Shown: positions 1-9,174, numbered from the stretch's first letter. The stretch is DNA of 64,000 nucleotides from JAVVHH01 sp963835135 (GCA_963835135.1 CAWIEF010000002.1:496001-560000); one strand, 5' to 3'. Program-made: numbers and translations. The notes: generated from the sequence alone by a model not told the origin.

Positions 1-2
1 CG

Positions 3-44
3 GACTTCCAGAACACGATGAAGCAGCTGTTGCATCCGAGCTGA
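3..44 (+). CDS. 3' end of an upstream gene (partial)
   Basis: An open frame enters from the left edge and stops at TGA 42-44, giving a tail that ends KQLLHPS. The stop is 2 bases before the start of the sugar ABC ATPase, so the two are surely one operon. In this family the gene before the ATPase is normally the periplasmic sugar-binding protein, so that is the likely identity. Thirteen codons are too few to prove it. Confidence 0.5.
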   Translation, partial: DFQNTMKQLLHPS

Positions 45-46
45 GC

Positions 47-1645
47 GTGGCCCACGGCCTGCTGGCGCTCGAAAGCATCGACAAGCGGTATCCCGGCGTC
101 CGTGCGCTCCAAGGCGTCTCGCTGCGGCTCGACCGCGGCGAGGTGCTGGGCCTCATCGGGGAGAACGGTGCCGGCAAGAGTACGCTGATGCGCGTGCTCG
201 GCGGCGTCGTCCGGCCCGACGCGGGCGTGATCCGCATTGACGGCGTAGCCCGTCCGTCGCTGACGGTCGCGGACGCGCAAGCCGCAGGCATCGCGTTCGT
301 GCATCAGGAACTCTCGATGTTCGACAACATGGACGTGGCCGCGAACGTGCTGATCGGGCGCGAGACGCTGCATGGCGGTCCGCTGCGCTTGGTGGACCGG
401 AGCGCGGGCCGGTCCCGCACGGCGCCGCTGCTCGAGCGGCTCGGCGCCGACTTTAAGCCTGCCACGCCGGTCGCATCGCTCTCGATCGCCCAGCGGCAGT
501 TGGTGGAAATCGCCCGCGCGCTCTCGATGGAGGCGCGGATCATCATCATGGACGAGCCGACCAGCAGCCTGACCCTGGCGGAAACCGAACGGCTGCTGGC
601 CATCATCGCGGCGCTGCGGGACCAGGATGTGGCCGTTATCTTCATCACTCATCGGCTCAGCGAGGTGAAGAGCTGCGCCGACCGCGTCGTCTGCCTGCGC
701 GACGGAGAGGTCGCGGGAGAACTCGCGCGCGAGGAGATCGATCGTCCGGCGATGATCCGCCTCATGATCGGGCGGGACCTGCAATCGCTGTACACCCCGC
801 CCACTCGTCGGCCCGGGACCGGTGGGCTCGAGCTGCGCGATCTCGTCACGACCGCCTTTCCGGACAGGGTGGCCACCCTGCATGCCCGGCCCGGCGAGAT
901 CCTCGGCTTGGCCGGGTTGATCGGCGCAGGGCGAACCTCCCTGGCGCGCGCCATCTTCGGGATCGAGCCGGCGCAGGGCGGTACGATCCTGCTGGATGGC
1001 GAGCCGGTGCGCATCGCCTCGCCTCGTGACGCAATCACGCGGGGTCTCTACCTCGTGCCGGAAGACCGCAAGCAGTCCGGGCTCGTCCTCGGCATGTCCA
1101 TCGCCCAGAACGTCACCCTACCGGCGCTGAAGCGGCACGCCCGGCTGTGGCTGATCAGCGCCGCGTCGGAGGCGGGCGCCGGTGAGGCGCAGCGTCAGGC
1201 GCTGCGCATCAAGGCGCCGGCTGCGTCGGTGGCCGCCGGCACGCTCTCGGGCGGCAACCAGCAGAAGATCGTCCTCGGCCGCTGGCTCGCCCTGTCGCCG
1301 CGCGCCATCGTGTTCGACGAGCCGACCCGCGGCGTCGATGTCGGCGCCAAGGGCGAAATCTACGCCCTGATGCGCGGCCTGGCCGACCGGGGCGTGGCAG
1401 TGCTGATGATCAGCAGCGACATGGAGGAGGTGCTCGGGGTGAGCGATCGGATCGCGGTGATGCATGAGGGCCGGATCGAGGGGTTCCTGGAGCGGCCGCA
1501 GTTCAGCGAGGCCGCGGTGATCGATCTGGCGGTCGGCGCCAGAGCACTTCCCGAGCCACTTGGCTCGGAAGTAGTGCTCTCTCCCTTTGTTTGTACGAGC
1601 ATTACTCCCGAACGGGTGGTACCACCCGGTCGGGAAATGCTCTGA
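47..1645 (+). CDS. sugar ABC transporter ATP-binding protein (tandem ATPase, RbsA/MglA/RhaT type)
   Basis: This is a double ATPase subunit of a carbohydrate importer of the ribose/galactose/rhamnose class and acts at the inner membrane. The first half has Walker A GENGAGKST (residues 38-46), a signature region LSIAQRQ and Walker B IIIMDEPTSS. The second half has a degenerate Walker A (GLIGAGRTS), signature LSGGNQQK and Walker B IVFDEPTRGVD, as usual for this family. The start is GTG at 47, 2 bases after the upstream stop. The last 30 or so residues, after about AVGARAL, are not family-like: they are translated from two palindromic repeats (1541-1641) that seem to have displaced the original stop codon. 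The sugar cannot be told from sequence alone. Confidence 0.93.
   Translation: MAHGLLALESIDKRYPGVRALQGVSLRLDRGEVLGLIGENGAGKSTLMRVLGGVVRPDAGVIRIDGVARPSLTVADAQAAGIAFVHQELSMFDNMDVAANVLIGRETLHGGPLRLVDRSAGRSRTAPLLERLGADFKPATPVASLSIAQRQLVEIARALSMEARIIIMDEPTSSLTLAETERLLAIIAALRDQDVAVIFITHRLSEVKSCADRVVCLRDGEVAGELAREEIDRPAMIRLMIGRDLQSLYTPPTRRPGTGGLELRDLVTTAFPDRVATLHARPGEILGLAGLIGAGRTSLARAIFGIEPAQGGTILLDGEPVRIASPRDAITRGLYLVPEDRKQSGLVLGMSIAQNVTLPALKRHARLWLISAASEAGAGEAQRQALRIKAPAASVAAGTLSGGNQQKIVLGRWLALSPRAIVFDEPTRGVDVGAKGEIYALMRGLADRGVAVLMISSDMEEVLGVSDRIAVMHEGRIEGFLERPQFSEAAVIDLAVGARALPEPLGSEVVLSPFVCTSITPERVVPPGREML
1541..1580. repeat. palindromic repeat, copy 1 (REP-like)
   Basis: An imperfect inverted repeat: AGAGCACT...GAGCCA pairs with TGGCTC...AGTGCTCT around a 2-base loop, with a small asymmetric bulge. 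It lies inside the 3' end of the ABC ATPase frame. Read on the opposite strand it shares the outer motif GAGCAYTACTYCCGA with the second palindrome 18 bases downstream, so the two are inverted copies of one element, arranged like a BIME. Confidence 0.75.
1598..1641. repeat. palindromic repeat, copy 2 (REP-like)
   Basis: An inverted repeat centred on the palindrome GGGTGGTACCACCC, with outer arms AGCATT/AATGCT and an asymmetric AC bulge. The bulge sits where copy 1 has its own. It is partner to the 1541-1580 element in opposite orientation. The ATPase stop codon at 1643-1645 comes directly after it. Confidence 0.75.
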
Positions 1646-1658
1646 GCCGCCGCCTGAC

Positions 1659-2615
1659 ATGAGCAAGAAGGAGATCGGCCTGCTCGTGCTGGTGCTGCTG
1701 GTCGGCGCCATCACCGGCCTTCTCAATCCCTTGTTTCTGTCGCGGGTCAACCTGTTGAACATGGCCAACCTGATTGGGCTGTTCGGCGTGTTCAGCATCG
1801 GCCAGGGCTTGGTGATCATCACCGGCGGCATCGACCTCTCGGTCGGTTCCATGTTCGCGCTGCTCGGCGTCGTGTTCATCGACCTGCTCGCCAACCACGG
1901 CTTCGCCTGGCCGCTGGCGTTGCTGTTCGTGCTGGTGGGCGGCGTGGTGCTCGGCTCGTTGCACGGTCTGCTGGTCACGCGGGCCGGGCTGCAGCCGTTC
2001 GTGGTGACGTTGTGCGGGCTGCTGATCTATCGCGGCGCCGCCCGCTACTACACCGGCGACGCGACGATGGGTTTCGGCTACGCGGACGGGCTCGATACCA
2101 TCACCTGGCTCGCCTCCGGGCGGAGTTACGGGATTCCCAACCCGTTCATCGCGCTTGCGATCATCGCGTTCATCATGGGCGTCGTGCTGCATCGGTCGGT
2201 GTTTGGGCGATACCTGTTCGCGGTGGGCCGCAACGAGGAGGCCGCCCGCTATGCCGGCATCCGCACCGGCCTCGTCACCGCCGGCGCCTACATCCTGGCC
2301 GGCGGGCTGGCCGGCATCTCCACGGTTTTGCTGGTGTTTTACACCAATTCGGTCTCACCCTCCTCGTTCGGCAGCTTCTACGAGCTGTATGCCATCGCGG
2401 CGGCCGTCCTCGGCGGCTGCTCGCTGCGCGGCGGCGAGGGCAGCATCCTGGGGATCGTGCTCGGCACGGTGCTGCTGCAGATCCTGCAGAACCTGGTCAA
2501 CATCCTCGGCATTCCGTCCTCGCTCAACTTCGCCGTCATGGGTGGCGTGATCCTGCTTGGTGCAGTCGCCGACCAGCAACTCGCACGACGCGCACCCGGA
2601 CAGCGATCGACGTAG
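1659..2615 (+). CDS. sugar ABC transporter permease (RbsC type)
   Basis: A membrane subunit of a carbohydrate importer that partners the ATPase just upstream. The 318-residue protein is highly hydrophobic. It carries the RbsC-type stretches GGIDLSVGSMFAL near the N-terminus, and FGRYLFAVGRNEEAARYAGI followed by AAAVLGG in the second half, as in the BPD_transp_2 family. I chose ATG 1659 (MSKKEIG) over the earlier in-frame start at 1587 because the extra 24 codons are translated from palindromic repeat DNA. Only one permease gene follows; some relatives, such as rhamnose systems, have two, so this one may act as a homodimer. Confidence 0.92.
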   Translation: MSKKEIGLLVLVLLVGAITGLLNPLFLSRVNLLNMANLIGLFGVFSIGQGLVIITGGIDLSVGSMFALLGVVFIDLLANHGFAWPLALLFVLVGGVVLGSLHGLLVTRAGLQPFVVTLCGLLIYRGAARYYTGDATMGFGYADGLDTITWLASGRSYGIPNPFIALAIIAFIMGVVLHRSVFGRYLFAVGRNEEAARYAGIRTGLVTAGAYILAGGLAGISTVLLVFYTNSVSPSSFGSFYELYAIAAAVLGGCSLRGGEGSILGIVLGTVLLQILQNLVNILGIPSSLNFAVMGGVILLGAVADQQLARRAPGQRST

Positions 2616-2797
2616 TGCCAGGACCTAAGGCGACGAGAAGAGCCCGGCGGGAAACGCGGAGTGCCCTACGATCGGAGCCTGCTGGGAGGCACTCTCCGGC
2701 GGCTGAGTGACGTGCAAGCCGTGACAGGCGGCCAACCCGTCCGCGCCTGCCGCGTTGAGCGACACTCCGGCCAGAGTTCCTTGACCATGAGATCCCG

Positions 2798-4738
2798 ATG
2801 TCCCTGACCACGCTGCTCCTCGGCCGTCCGCTGGCCAACCAGGAATCCGAGGATCGCAAGATCGGCGTGCTCGAGGGCGTGCCGGCCATGGGTCTGGACG
2901 GGCTCGGGTCCGCCGCCTATGGCCCGGAGGCCATGCTGACGGTGCTCGGGGTGCTCGGGGCCGCGGGTCTGGGTGCGGTGGGGCCGATCACCTGGGTGAT
3001 CCTGGTGCTGCTGGCTATCCTGTTCTTTTCGTATTGGCAGACCATTGCGGCATACCCGACCAGCGGGGGTGCCTACACGGTCGCCCGGGAGAACCTCGGC
3101 ACCAACGCCGGCCTGCTTGCCGCCGCGGCGTTGATGGTCGACTACATGCTCAACGTCGCGGTCGGCATTTCAGCCGGTGTCGGCGCGCTGACGTCGGCGA
3201 TCCCGTCATTGCACGCCTATACGCTGTGGCTGTGTCTGGCCGTGCTTCTCCTGGTGACGCTCGTCAACCTGCGGGGCACTCGGGAGAGCGGCCTGCTGTT
3301 TGCCGGTCCGACCTACGTGTTCGTCCTCAGCCTCGGTTTCATCCTGGCCGCCGGCGCCTGGACCAGCTGGACGTCGGGCGGGCACCCTGCCGCCGTGATC
3401 GCGCCTGCCAGGAGCCCGGACGCGACCGAGGCCGTCAGCCTGTGGCTGCTGCTCCGCGCCTTCGCAGCCGGCTGCACCGCCATGACCGGCGTCGAGGCCG
3501 TCAGCAACGGCGTCAGCGCGTTCAGGGAGCCCCGCACGCTGCACGCCCACCGCACGCTGACCGCCATCGTGGTGGTGCTCGGCCTCTTGCTGCTCGGCAC
3601 GGCCTACGTCGCCCGCGCCTATGGCGTGATGGCGATGGACGAGACCCAGGAAGGCTACCAGAGCGTGCTCTCACAGCTCGTCACCGCCGTCTGGGGGCGG
3701 GGCTGGCTCTACTACGTCACCATCGGGAGCGTGCTCGCCGTGCTGTGCCTGTCGGCCAATACGAGCTTCGTCGGGTTCCCTCGCCTGTGCCGGCAGGTCG
3801 CGAGCGACGGATTCCTGCCGAAAGCGTTTGCGGTGCCGGGTCGCAGGCTGGTGTACACCGCCGGCGTCTTGTTCCTGACGATCGGCGCCGGACTGCTTCT
3901 GACCGTGTTCGGCGGCATCACCGATCGGCTGATTCCGCTTTTCGCCGTGGGCGCGTTCCTGTCGTTCACCATGAGCCAGGCCGGGATGGCCATGCACTGG
4001 CGCCGCGAGGGCCGCAGCCAGGCGGACCGCGTGCGACTCGGCATCAACGGAGCCGGCGCGCTCGCGACCGGGGCTGCGCTCGCCATCATCCTGGCCGCCA
4101 AATTCACCGAGGGCGCCTGGCTGACCATCCTTCTGATCCCGGCAACCCTGTTCCTGCTTCGCGTGATCCACGGCTACTACGCCAACCTCGACCGCCAGCT
4201 CCTGAGCGGGGGGCGCGAGCGCCTCGACCTGCGCGACCACGCGGCCCCGCTCGTGATCATCCCGATCGGACGCTGGGATTGGATTAGCAAAAAGGCGGTC
4301 GCCTATGCGGTGCGCCTGTCGCCGGACGTCGCGGCGCTGCACTGCACGGACCTGGACGGGCCAGAAGCCAAGGAGCAGGAGAGCCGGATCAAGAGCGACT
4401 GGAGCCGCTACGTCGAACTTCCCGCGCGGGAAGTGGGGCTTCGGCCGCCGCGGCTGTTCGTGGTCCCCTCCCCATACCGGACCGTTCTCGGGCCCTTGCT
4501 GCGGACCATCGAAGACCTGAAGCGCGAATGCCCTGGCAGGCCCGTGGCGGTCGTCCTGCCGATGTTGGTCGAGGCGCGCTGGTGGGAGCGGTTGCTGCAC
4601 ACGCACCGCGAGCGCCGGTTGCGCACCGCGCTGATGCGCGACGGCGGTTCGGATGTCGCCGTCCTCGGCGTGCCCTGGCAGCTCGAGCCGCCCGAACCCG
4701 CACGCGCGCTCGCCGAGGAGGAGCCCGCGGCGGCTTAG
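2798..4738 (+). CDS. APC family permease with C-terminal cytoplasmic domain
   Basis: A putative amino acid or cation transporter of the APC superfamily. The 646-residue protein opens with a hydrophilic stretch and the conserved GLDGLGSAAYGPEA motif. About 12 membrane segments follow up to roughly residue 440, including the SYWQTIAAYPTSGGAYTVA region typical of substrate-binding helices. The final 200 residues are hydrophilic and probably cytoplasmic, and the C-terminus is rich in Ala/Glu. It stands alone, with 182 non-coding bases before it. The substrate cannot be assigned; KUP-like potassium transport is a less likely alternative. Confidence 0.85.
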   Translation: MSLTTLLLGRPLANQESEDRKIGVLEGVPAMGLDGLGSAAYGPEAMLTVLGVLGAAGLGAVGPITWVILVLLAILFFSYWQTIAAYPTSGGAYTVARENLGTNAGLLAAAALMVDYMLNVAVGISAGVGALTSAIPSLHAYTLWLCLAVLLLVTLVNLRGTRESGLLFAGPTYVFVLSLGFILAAGAWTSWTSGGHPAAVIAPARSPDATEAVSLWLLLRAFAAGCTAMTGVEAVSNGVSAFREPRTLHAHRTLTAIVVVLGLLLLGTAYVARAYGVMAMDETQEGYQSVLSQLVTAVWGRGWLYYVTIGSVLAVLCLSANTSFVGFPRLCRQVASDGFLPKAFAVPGRRLVYTAGVLFLTIGAGLLLTVFGGITDRLIPLFAVGAFLSFTMSQAGMAMHWRREGRSQADRVRLGINGAGALATGAALAIILAAKFTEGAWLTILLIPATLFLLRVIHGYYANLDRQLLSGGRERLDLRDHAAPLVIIPIGRWDWISKKAVAYAVRLSPDVAALHCTDLDGPEAKEQESRIKSDWSRYVELPAREVGLRPPRLFVVPSPYRTVLGPLLRTIEDLKRECPGRPVAVVLPMLVEARWWERLLHTHRERRLRTALMRDGGSDVAVLGVPWQLEPPEPARALAEEEPAAA

Positions 4739-4907
4739 ATGAGGCGTTGGGCGGCACGTTCTCGACGACCAAGACTTCGTGTGGGCTGGAAAGGTGCGGC
4801 ACCGAGACCGTTGTGCTCGCCAAGCGCGTGGAGTTTGGATGAATGAAGACAATCGTGGTGCGGTCCTCTCTGGGAGGCGTCCCCGATGCGCTGCGCTGGG
4901 GTGAGCC

Positions 4908-5963
4908 ATGAGCGTGACCGCGCGACCCGGCACCGCCCTCGTCGCCGGTGCGGCGGGGATCATCGGCCACGCCGTGATGCGGGAGCTCAAAGACCAGGGG
5001 TGGACCGTCCGCGGGCTGTCGCGGCGGCCACTCGACGGCTATTCCTCGATCCAGGCTGACCTCACCGACGCCGACTCGACCGCGGCCGCCCTGAGGGACG
5101 CTGCGGATACCACGCACCTCTTCTATGCCGCGCTGGCGCCCGACCCGGACCTGGCGACCGAGGCCGCGCGCAACGCGGGGATGCTCGCCACCCTACTCGA
5201 CGGGCTCGAAGCGGCCGGCGCACCCCTCCAGCGCGTGGTCATCTATCAAGGGTTCAAGATCTACGGCATCCATCTCGGCGCCACCGTGCCGACGCCGGCG
5301 CGGGAGAGCGACCCGCCGCACATGCCGCCCAACCTATACATGGCCCAAGAGGCGGAGTTGCGCGAGCGGGCTGCGCGGAGCCGGTGGGATTATGTGGCGC
5401 TGCGGCCCGATGTCGTCGTGGGCGATATCTGGGGCAACCCGATGAACATCGCCCTGGTGGTCGGCGGCTTCGCCGAGATCAGCCGCGCGCTCGGCGTTCC
5501 GATGCGCTTCCCTGGCACGGATAAGGCGTTCGGGCAGCTCGTCCAGTTCACCGACTCCGGCCTGCTCGCGCGCGCCAGCCATTGGGCGGCCACCAGCGGC
5601 CGCGCCGGCGGGGAGGCGTTCAACGTCACCAATGGCGATGCCTTCCGCTGGGAGCGGATGTGGGCGGACGTGGCCCGCCACTTGAGGCTGGAGACGGCCG
5701 CTCCGGTCCCGCTGACCCTGGCGAAGCACATGGTGGACAAGGGCCCGCTCTGGCGAACACTCGCTCAGGCTGGCGGCCTTGTTGAGCCGGACCTCGCGCG
5801 CCTGATCGGCTGGAGCTTCGGCGACTTCATCTTTCACACCGAAAGCGACGTCATCTCTGACGTGAACAAGATCTATGAGCATGGGTTCACCGAACGGATG
5901 AACTCCACCACCTCGATCCTGACCGCAATCGACAGCCTCAAACGGCAACGCGTGCTTCCATGA
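4908..5963 (+). CDS. SDR family NAD(P)-dependent oxidoreductase (PRISE/progesterone 5-beta-reductase-like)
   Basis: A 351-residue Rossmann-fold reductase. The dinucleotide motif GAAGIIG is at residues 14-20. Two features place it in the PRISE subgroup (enone reductases) rather than the classical SDRs: Lys117 in QGFKIYG and Tyr144 in NLYMAQE, matching the family's separated catalytic Lys and Tyr. The motif EAFNVTNGDAFRWERMW near residue 240 is also typical. These enzymes reduce activated C=C bonds with NADPH; the bacterial substrate is unknown. The gene is monocistronic, starting at ATG 4908. Confidence 0.85.
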   Translation: MSVTARPGTALVAGAAGIIGHAVMRELKDQGWTVRGLSRRPLDGYSSIQADLTDADSTAAALRDAADTTHLFYAALAPDPDLATEAARNAGMLATLLDGLEAAGAPLQRVVIYQGFKIYGIHLGATVPTPARESDPPHMPPNLYMAQEAELRERAARSRWDYVALRPDVVVGDIWGNPMNIALVVGGFAEISRALGVPMRFPGTDKAFGQLVQFTDSGLLARASHWAATSGRAGGEAFNVTNGDAFRWERMWADVARHLRLETAAPVPLTLAKHMVDKGPLWRTLAQAGGLVEPDLARLIGWSFGDFIFHTESDVISDVNKIYEHGFTERMNSTTSILTAIDSLKRQRVLP

Positions 5964-6101
5964 CCGGGGGCCGAAGAACCGGACGTCCCGCTCGCCGATG
6001 CGAGGTGGCATCGATCAACAGATACGGAGCCATATTGTCTGGTCCGCGTTCCCAACCAAGCTCGATCACGCTGAGGCGTGCTGATCCAACGAGGTGAAAT
6101 G

Positions 6102-6276
6102 ATGTCCGACACTGGCGATCGGGAGCAAGTGGTGCGGCAGCGCGCCTACTCGCTGTGGGAGGCCGATGGCCGGCCCGAAGGCCGCCACGAGGAGTACCTG
6201 GCTCCGCGCCGAGCAGCTCCTGGCCGAGGAACACGACCCCGAGCAACCGAGCATGACGGAAGTCCCGCCCCTGTAA
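6102..6276 (+). pseudogene. DUF2934 small protein, frameshifted
   Basis: The frame from ATG 6102 encodes REQVVRQRAYSLWEADGRPEG, the hallmark of DUF2934, a short domain of unknown function. After RHEEY the expected continuation (WLRAEQLLAEE, then a stop at 6274-6276) lies in the next frame. One extra C in the TACCTGG stretch near 6197 would explain the shift. A good match on both sides of a single-base shift argues for a recent frameshift or a sequencing error. Confidence 0.7.
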
Positions 6277-6369
6277 CGTCGAACGGGCGTCAACGCTCTG
6301 GCTGCGGAAGCCTTCGAACCCCGGGAACCGGTTCGACTTAGGAAGCCGGCCGGGGCAGGGTGCCGAGAG

Positions 6370-6858
6370 TCACTGCCCGAGAATATGTGCGTCGGTGATC
6401 GGGAACATCGGGCGGCCACTCTTCGTCTGAGACGCGGGAACCTCTTCCTGCATGACATCCCAATGCTCGACCAGCTTGCCGTCTGTGACCCGGAAGATAT
6501 CGACGGTGACCAACGGCTTAGGTCCCCAACCCGTGTATAGGCCGTGTATCATCACCATGTCGCCGTCTGCGACGATGATGCCGGGTTCGTATTTGAACGT
6601 CGGCGGAAGTGAAGCGATCACCTTGGGCAGATCGTCGGCCCCGTCGGCAATGGTCGGATTGTGCTGAAGGTAGGTCTTGCCGAAGTACAGTCTGACGGCC
6701 TTCTCCGCATTCTTCGCCACGAACAGCTCGTGCATGGCATTGCTGACGAGTTGCCGATTGGCGTCCTGAACCAACTTTGCCCGCGCCGAATGCGAGGCGA
6801 CCGACATGGCAATCATTGCGGCGCCGACAATTTGGAGACTGTATTTCACCGGAGACAT
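6370..6858 (-). CDS. SnoaL-like/NTF2-fold protein, probably exported
   Basis: A 162-residue protein with an N-terminal signal-peptide-like segment (MSPVKYS to about SARA). The rest is a SnoaL-like (COG4922) domain with YLQHNPTIADG and HGLYTGWG, ending in EHWDVMQEE. This fold is an alpha+beta barrel used by polyketide cyclases and many small hydrolases or isomerases; the role here is unknown. I took ATG 6858 as the start because it gives a clean signal peptide. The gene is divergent from a LysR regulator with a shared operator-like region, so it is the likely regulatory target. Confidence 0.82.
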   Translation of the reverse strand: MSPVKYSLQIVGAAMIAMSVASHSARAKLVQDANRQLVSNAMHELFVAKNAEKAVRLYFGKTYLQHNPTIADGADDLPKVIASLPPTFKYEPGIIVADGDMVMIHGLYTGWGPKPLVTVDIFRVTDGKLVEHWDVMQEEVPASQTKSGRPMFPITDAHILGQ

Positions 6859-6905
6859 CCTCGGACATACGATGCCTCTTCTTATCGGCGCAGTCCGCCA
6901 GCGAT

Positions 6906-6943
6906 AATGGCCTGATTTGGCCATTGTTTGTGGCGTACAATGG
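6906..6943. promoter_or_regulatory. operator-like inverted repeats between snoaL-like gene and lysR
   Basis: Two overlapping perfect inverted repeats lie in the divergent intergenic region: AATGGCC (6906-6912) with GGCCATT (6919-6925), and CCATTGT (6921-6927) with ACAATGG (6937-6943). Sharing the CCATT half-site gives three phased half-sites, as expected for a LysR dimer pair. The assignment to the adjacent LysR protein is inferred from position. Confidence 0.65.
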
Positions 6944-6971
6944 CACAATCAGGTCACTCGAGCGTGTGAAC

Positions 6972-7895
6972 GTGGACAAGTTTGCCTCCATGAAGCTGTT
7001 TCTGCAGATCGTGCGCGCGGGCGCGTTCAGCCGCGCGGCGGAACAGGCCGGCCTGTCCCCGACCAGCGCGTCACGGATGGTGCGCGAGTTGGAGCGGTCG
7101 GTCGGCACTCGCCTGCTGAACCGCTCCACGCGTAGCCTCAGCCTGACCGAGGCGGGAGAGCGGCTGTTCGCGTTCTACAGCCAGGTGCTGGAGGAACTCG
7201 AGGCTGCCGAAGCTGAAGCGGCCGAAGCCGGCAACGGGGCGGTTTCAGGCCGGTTGCGAGTGGCGCTTCCAAACACGTTCGCCACGAGACAACTCAACAC
7301 CGTCATTGGCACGTTCCGCGCAAGCTACCCCCGCATCGAGTTGGAGTTGCGGCTTGACGACGCGCCGACCGACCTGATCCGGGAGGGTTTCGATCTCAGC
7401 ATCCGGGTTACGCCAGCGCTGAGCGCGTCGGCCATTGCGCGGCGCATCGGGTCCATGCCGGTCGTGCTCTGCGCCTCGCCGGCCTATTTGGCGCGGCATG
7501 GCACCCCCGGAACGCCGGCCGATCTCGCCACGCACGAGTGCCTGATCTACACGGGCAACACTCCGCCCGACGAGTGGGTGTTCGACTATGCGGGCGAGCG
7601 GATGGCCCAGCGGGTGCGCGGGACGGTGCAGACGAACAACGGAGACCTGCTACGGGCGCTGGCCGTCGCCGGGCAAGGCATCGTGTATCAGCCCGGCTTC
7701 GTGGTCGGCGACGACATCGCCTCCGGTCGCCTGGTGCCGATCCTCGAGGGCTATGTGCCGCTGGAACGCACCGTGTTCGCGATCTATCCGAGCGGCAGGT
7801 TCGTTCCCGCCAAGGTGCGCGCCTTCACCGACATGATCACGGCCGAGCTCGACGAGGAGGGCCGACGCGGCGCAGAGCGCAATCGTTTCCGGTGA
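6972..7895 (+). CDS. LysR family transcriptional regulator
   Basis: A 307-residue LysR-type regulator. The N-terminal winged helix spans about residues 5-65 (MKLFLQIVRAGAFSRAAEQ, then SPTSASRMVRELE), followed by a LysR substrate-binding domain. I chose GTG 6972 (MDKFASMKLF), the usual start layout of the family; GTG 6966 is possible, and the longer upstream frame would run through the operator. Such proteins bind a small effector and typically control the divergent gene, here the SnoaL-like protein, and repress themselves. Confidence 0.93.
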   Translation: MDKFASMKLFLQIVRAGAFSRAAEQAGLSPTSASRMVRELERSVGTRLLNRSTRSLSLTEAGERLFAFYSQVLEELEAAEAEAAEAGNGAVSGRLRVALPNTFATRQLNTVIGTFRASYPRIELELRLDDAPTDLIREGFDLSIRVTPALSASAIARRIGSMPVVLCASPAYLARHGTPGTPADLATHECLIYTGNTPPDEWVFDYAGERMAQRVRGTVQTNNGDLLRALAVAGQGIVYQPGFVVGDDIASGRLVPILEGYVPLERTVFAIYPSGRFVPAKVRAFTDMITAELDEEGRRGAERNRFR

Positions 7896-7961
7896 CGGGC
7901 AGCTCGAGCCGGGCCGGATCGCCGTCCCCCATACAGGGCCGAAGATCGTTCGGCGTGGCGG

Positions 7962-9161
7962 CTATTGGTCGAGCGCGGGCCGCACGAGCCGCTTGCGTCC
8001 GGCTCCTGCTGCGCCAACGATCCCGATGGCCGTGTAGGCGACGAGCAGTGGTCCGGCTGCACTCCAGTCGCCGGTCCACTGGTGGGCCAAGCCCAGGAAC
8101 AGCGGGCCGAGGGACGCGAGGAGGTAGCCCACCGCCTGGGCCATGCCGGAGAGCTGCGCAGCCGTCGCCGCGTCGGGCGAGCGCAGCACGACGATGGAGA
8201 GGGTCATCGAGAACACCGCGCCCTGGCCAACGCCCATTACGGCCGCGGCGGCCCACACCCAGGGCAGCGGAGCGTAGAGACAGCCGAGGAAGCCGGCGAG
8301 CCCGATCGCAAGGCTCAAAATGGCCGGTCCCCGCTGGTCGCGCCACAACGCGGCGAATGGCGCGCCGCCGAGGGTCGAGCCGACCTGGACCAGAACCGAT
8401 ACGGACAGCACGAGGCCGGCGCTTACCGCGGCCATGCCCCGGTCGCGCAGGATCGGCGCCAGCCAGCCGAACGCGCAATAGGTGGTCGTCGACTGGAAGC
8501 CCATCAGCAGCGTCACCTGCCAAGCCAAGGCGTTGCGCCAGAGCCCGGGCAATGGGCGGTAGGCGGCGGGGCGGAACTTCGCCGGCAGCAGCGGGATCAG
8601 CGCCAAGGCGGCAATCATGGCCGGGGCGGCCCAAACCGCGAGCGCGGCGGACCAGGAGCCCAAGCGCAGCGTCAACGGTGCGCTCGCCCCCGCCGCGAGC
8701 GCTGCGCCGCTCGACAGCACCATCGTGTAGAGGCCGGTCATCAGCGGCACCCGGTCGGGGAAGTCGCGTTTGACCAGGGCCGGAAGCAGGACGTTGACCA
8801 CGCCGATGGCGGCGCCGGCCAGCATGGCGCCGGCGAACAGGGCCCACGACGTTTCGGCCCAGCGCAGCAACGTCCCGGCGGATAGCAGCAGCATCATGCC
8901 CAGCACCGTCCGCTCGATGCCGAAGCGTCGCGCCAGGCGCGGGGCCAGCGGGGCGAACAGGCCGAAGCAGAGGGCCGGCAACGTGGTCAGCACACTGGCC
9001 GCCGCCACCGCCATGCCCGTGCTGCGCATGACCTCGGGCAGCACCGGGCCCAGGCTGGTGACGGCGGGCCGCAGATTGAAGCTGGCGAGCAGCAGCGCCG
9101 CGCCAAGCACCAGCCGGTGGGCGCCGCCGGTACGATCGGGTGCGACGGGATCGGGCACCAC
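7962..9161 (-). CDS. MFS transporter, CynX/NimT-like
   Basis: A 399-residue, 12-helix major facilitator protein. The N-terminal region LLASFNLRPAVTSLGPVLPEV is characteristic of the cyanate/nitroimidazole (CynX/NimT) branch, which is mostly of unknown substrate. It is the last gene of a probable three-gene operon: 13 bases separate it from the asparaginase and 11 bases separate that from the alpha/beta hydrolase. This suggests transport of an amide or nitrogenous substrate or product, but that is inference. Confidence 0.88.
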   Translation of the reverse strand: MVPDPVAPDRTGGAHRLVLGAALLLASFNLRPAVTSLGPVLPEVMRSTGMAVAAASVLTTLPALCFGLFAPLAPRLARRFGIERTVLGMMLLLSAGTLLRWAETSWALFAGAMLAGAAIGVVNVLLPALVKRDFPDRVPLMTGLYTMVLSSGAALAAGASAPLTLRLGSWSAALAVWAAPAMIAALALIPLLPAKFRPAAYRPLPGLWRNALAWQVTLLMGFQSTTTYCAFGWLAPILRDRGMAAVSAGLVLSVSVLVQVGSTLGGAPFAALWRDQRGPAILSLAIGLAGFLGCLYAPLPWVWAAAAVMGVGQGAVFSMTLSIVVLRSPDAATAAQLSGMAQAVGYLLASLGPLFLGLAHQWTGDWSAAGPLLVAYTAIGIVGAAGAGRKRLVRPALDQ

Positions 9162-9174
9162 TGGGGTCAGCCTG

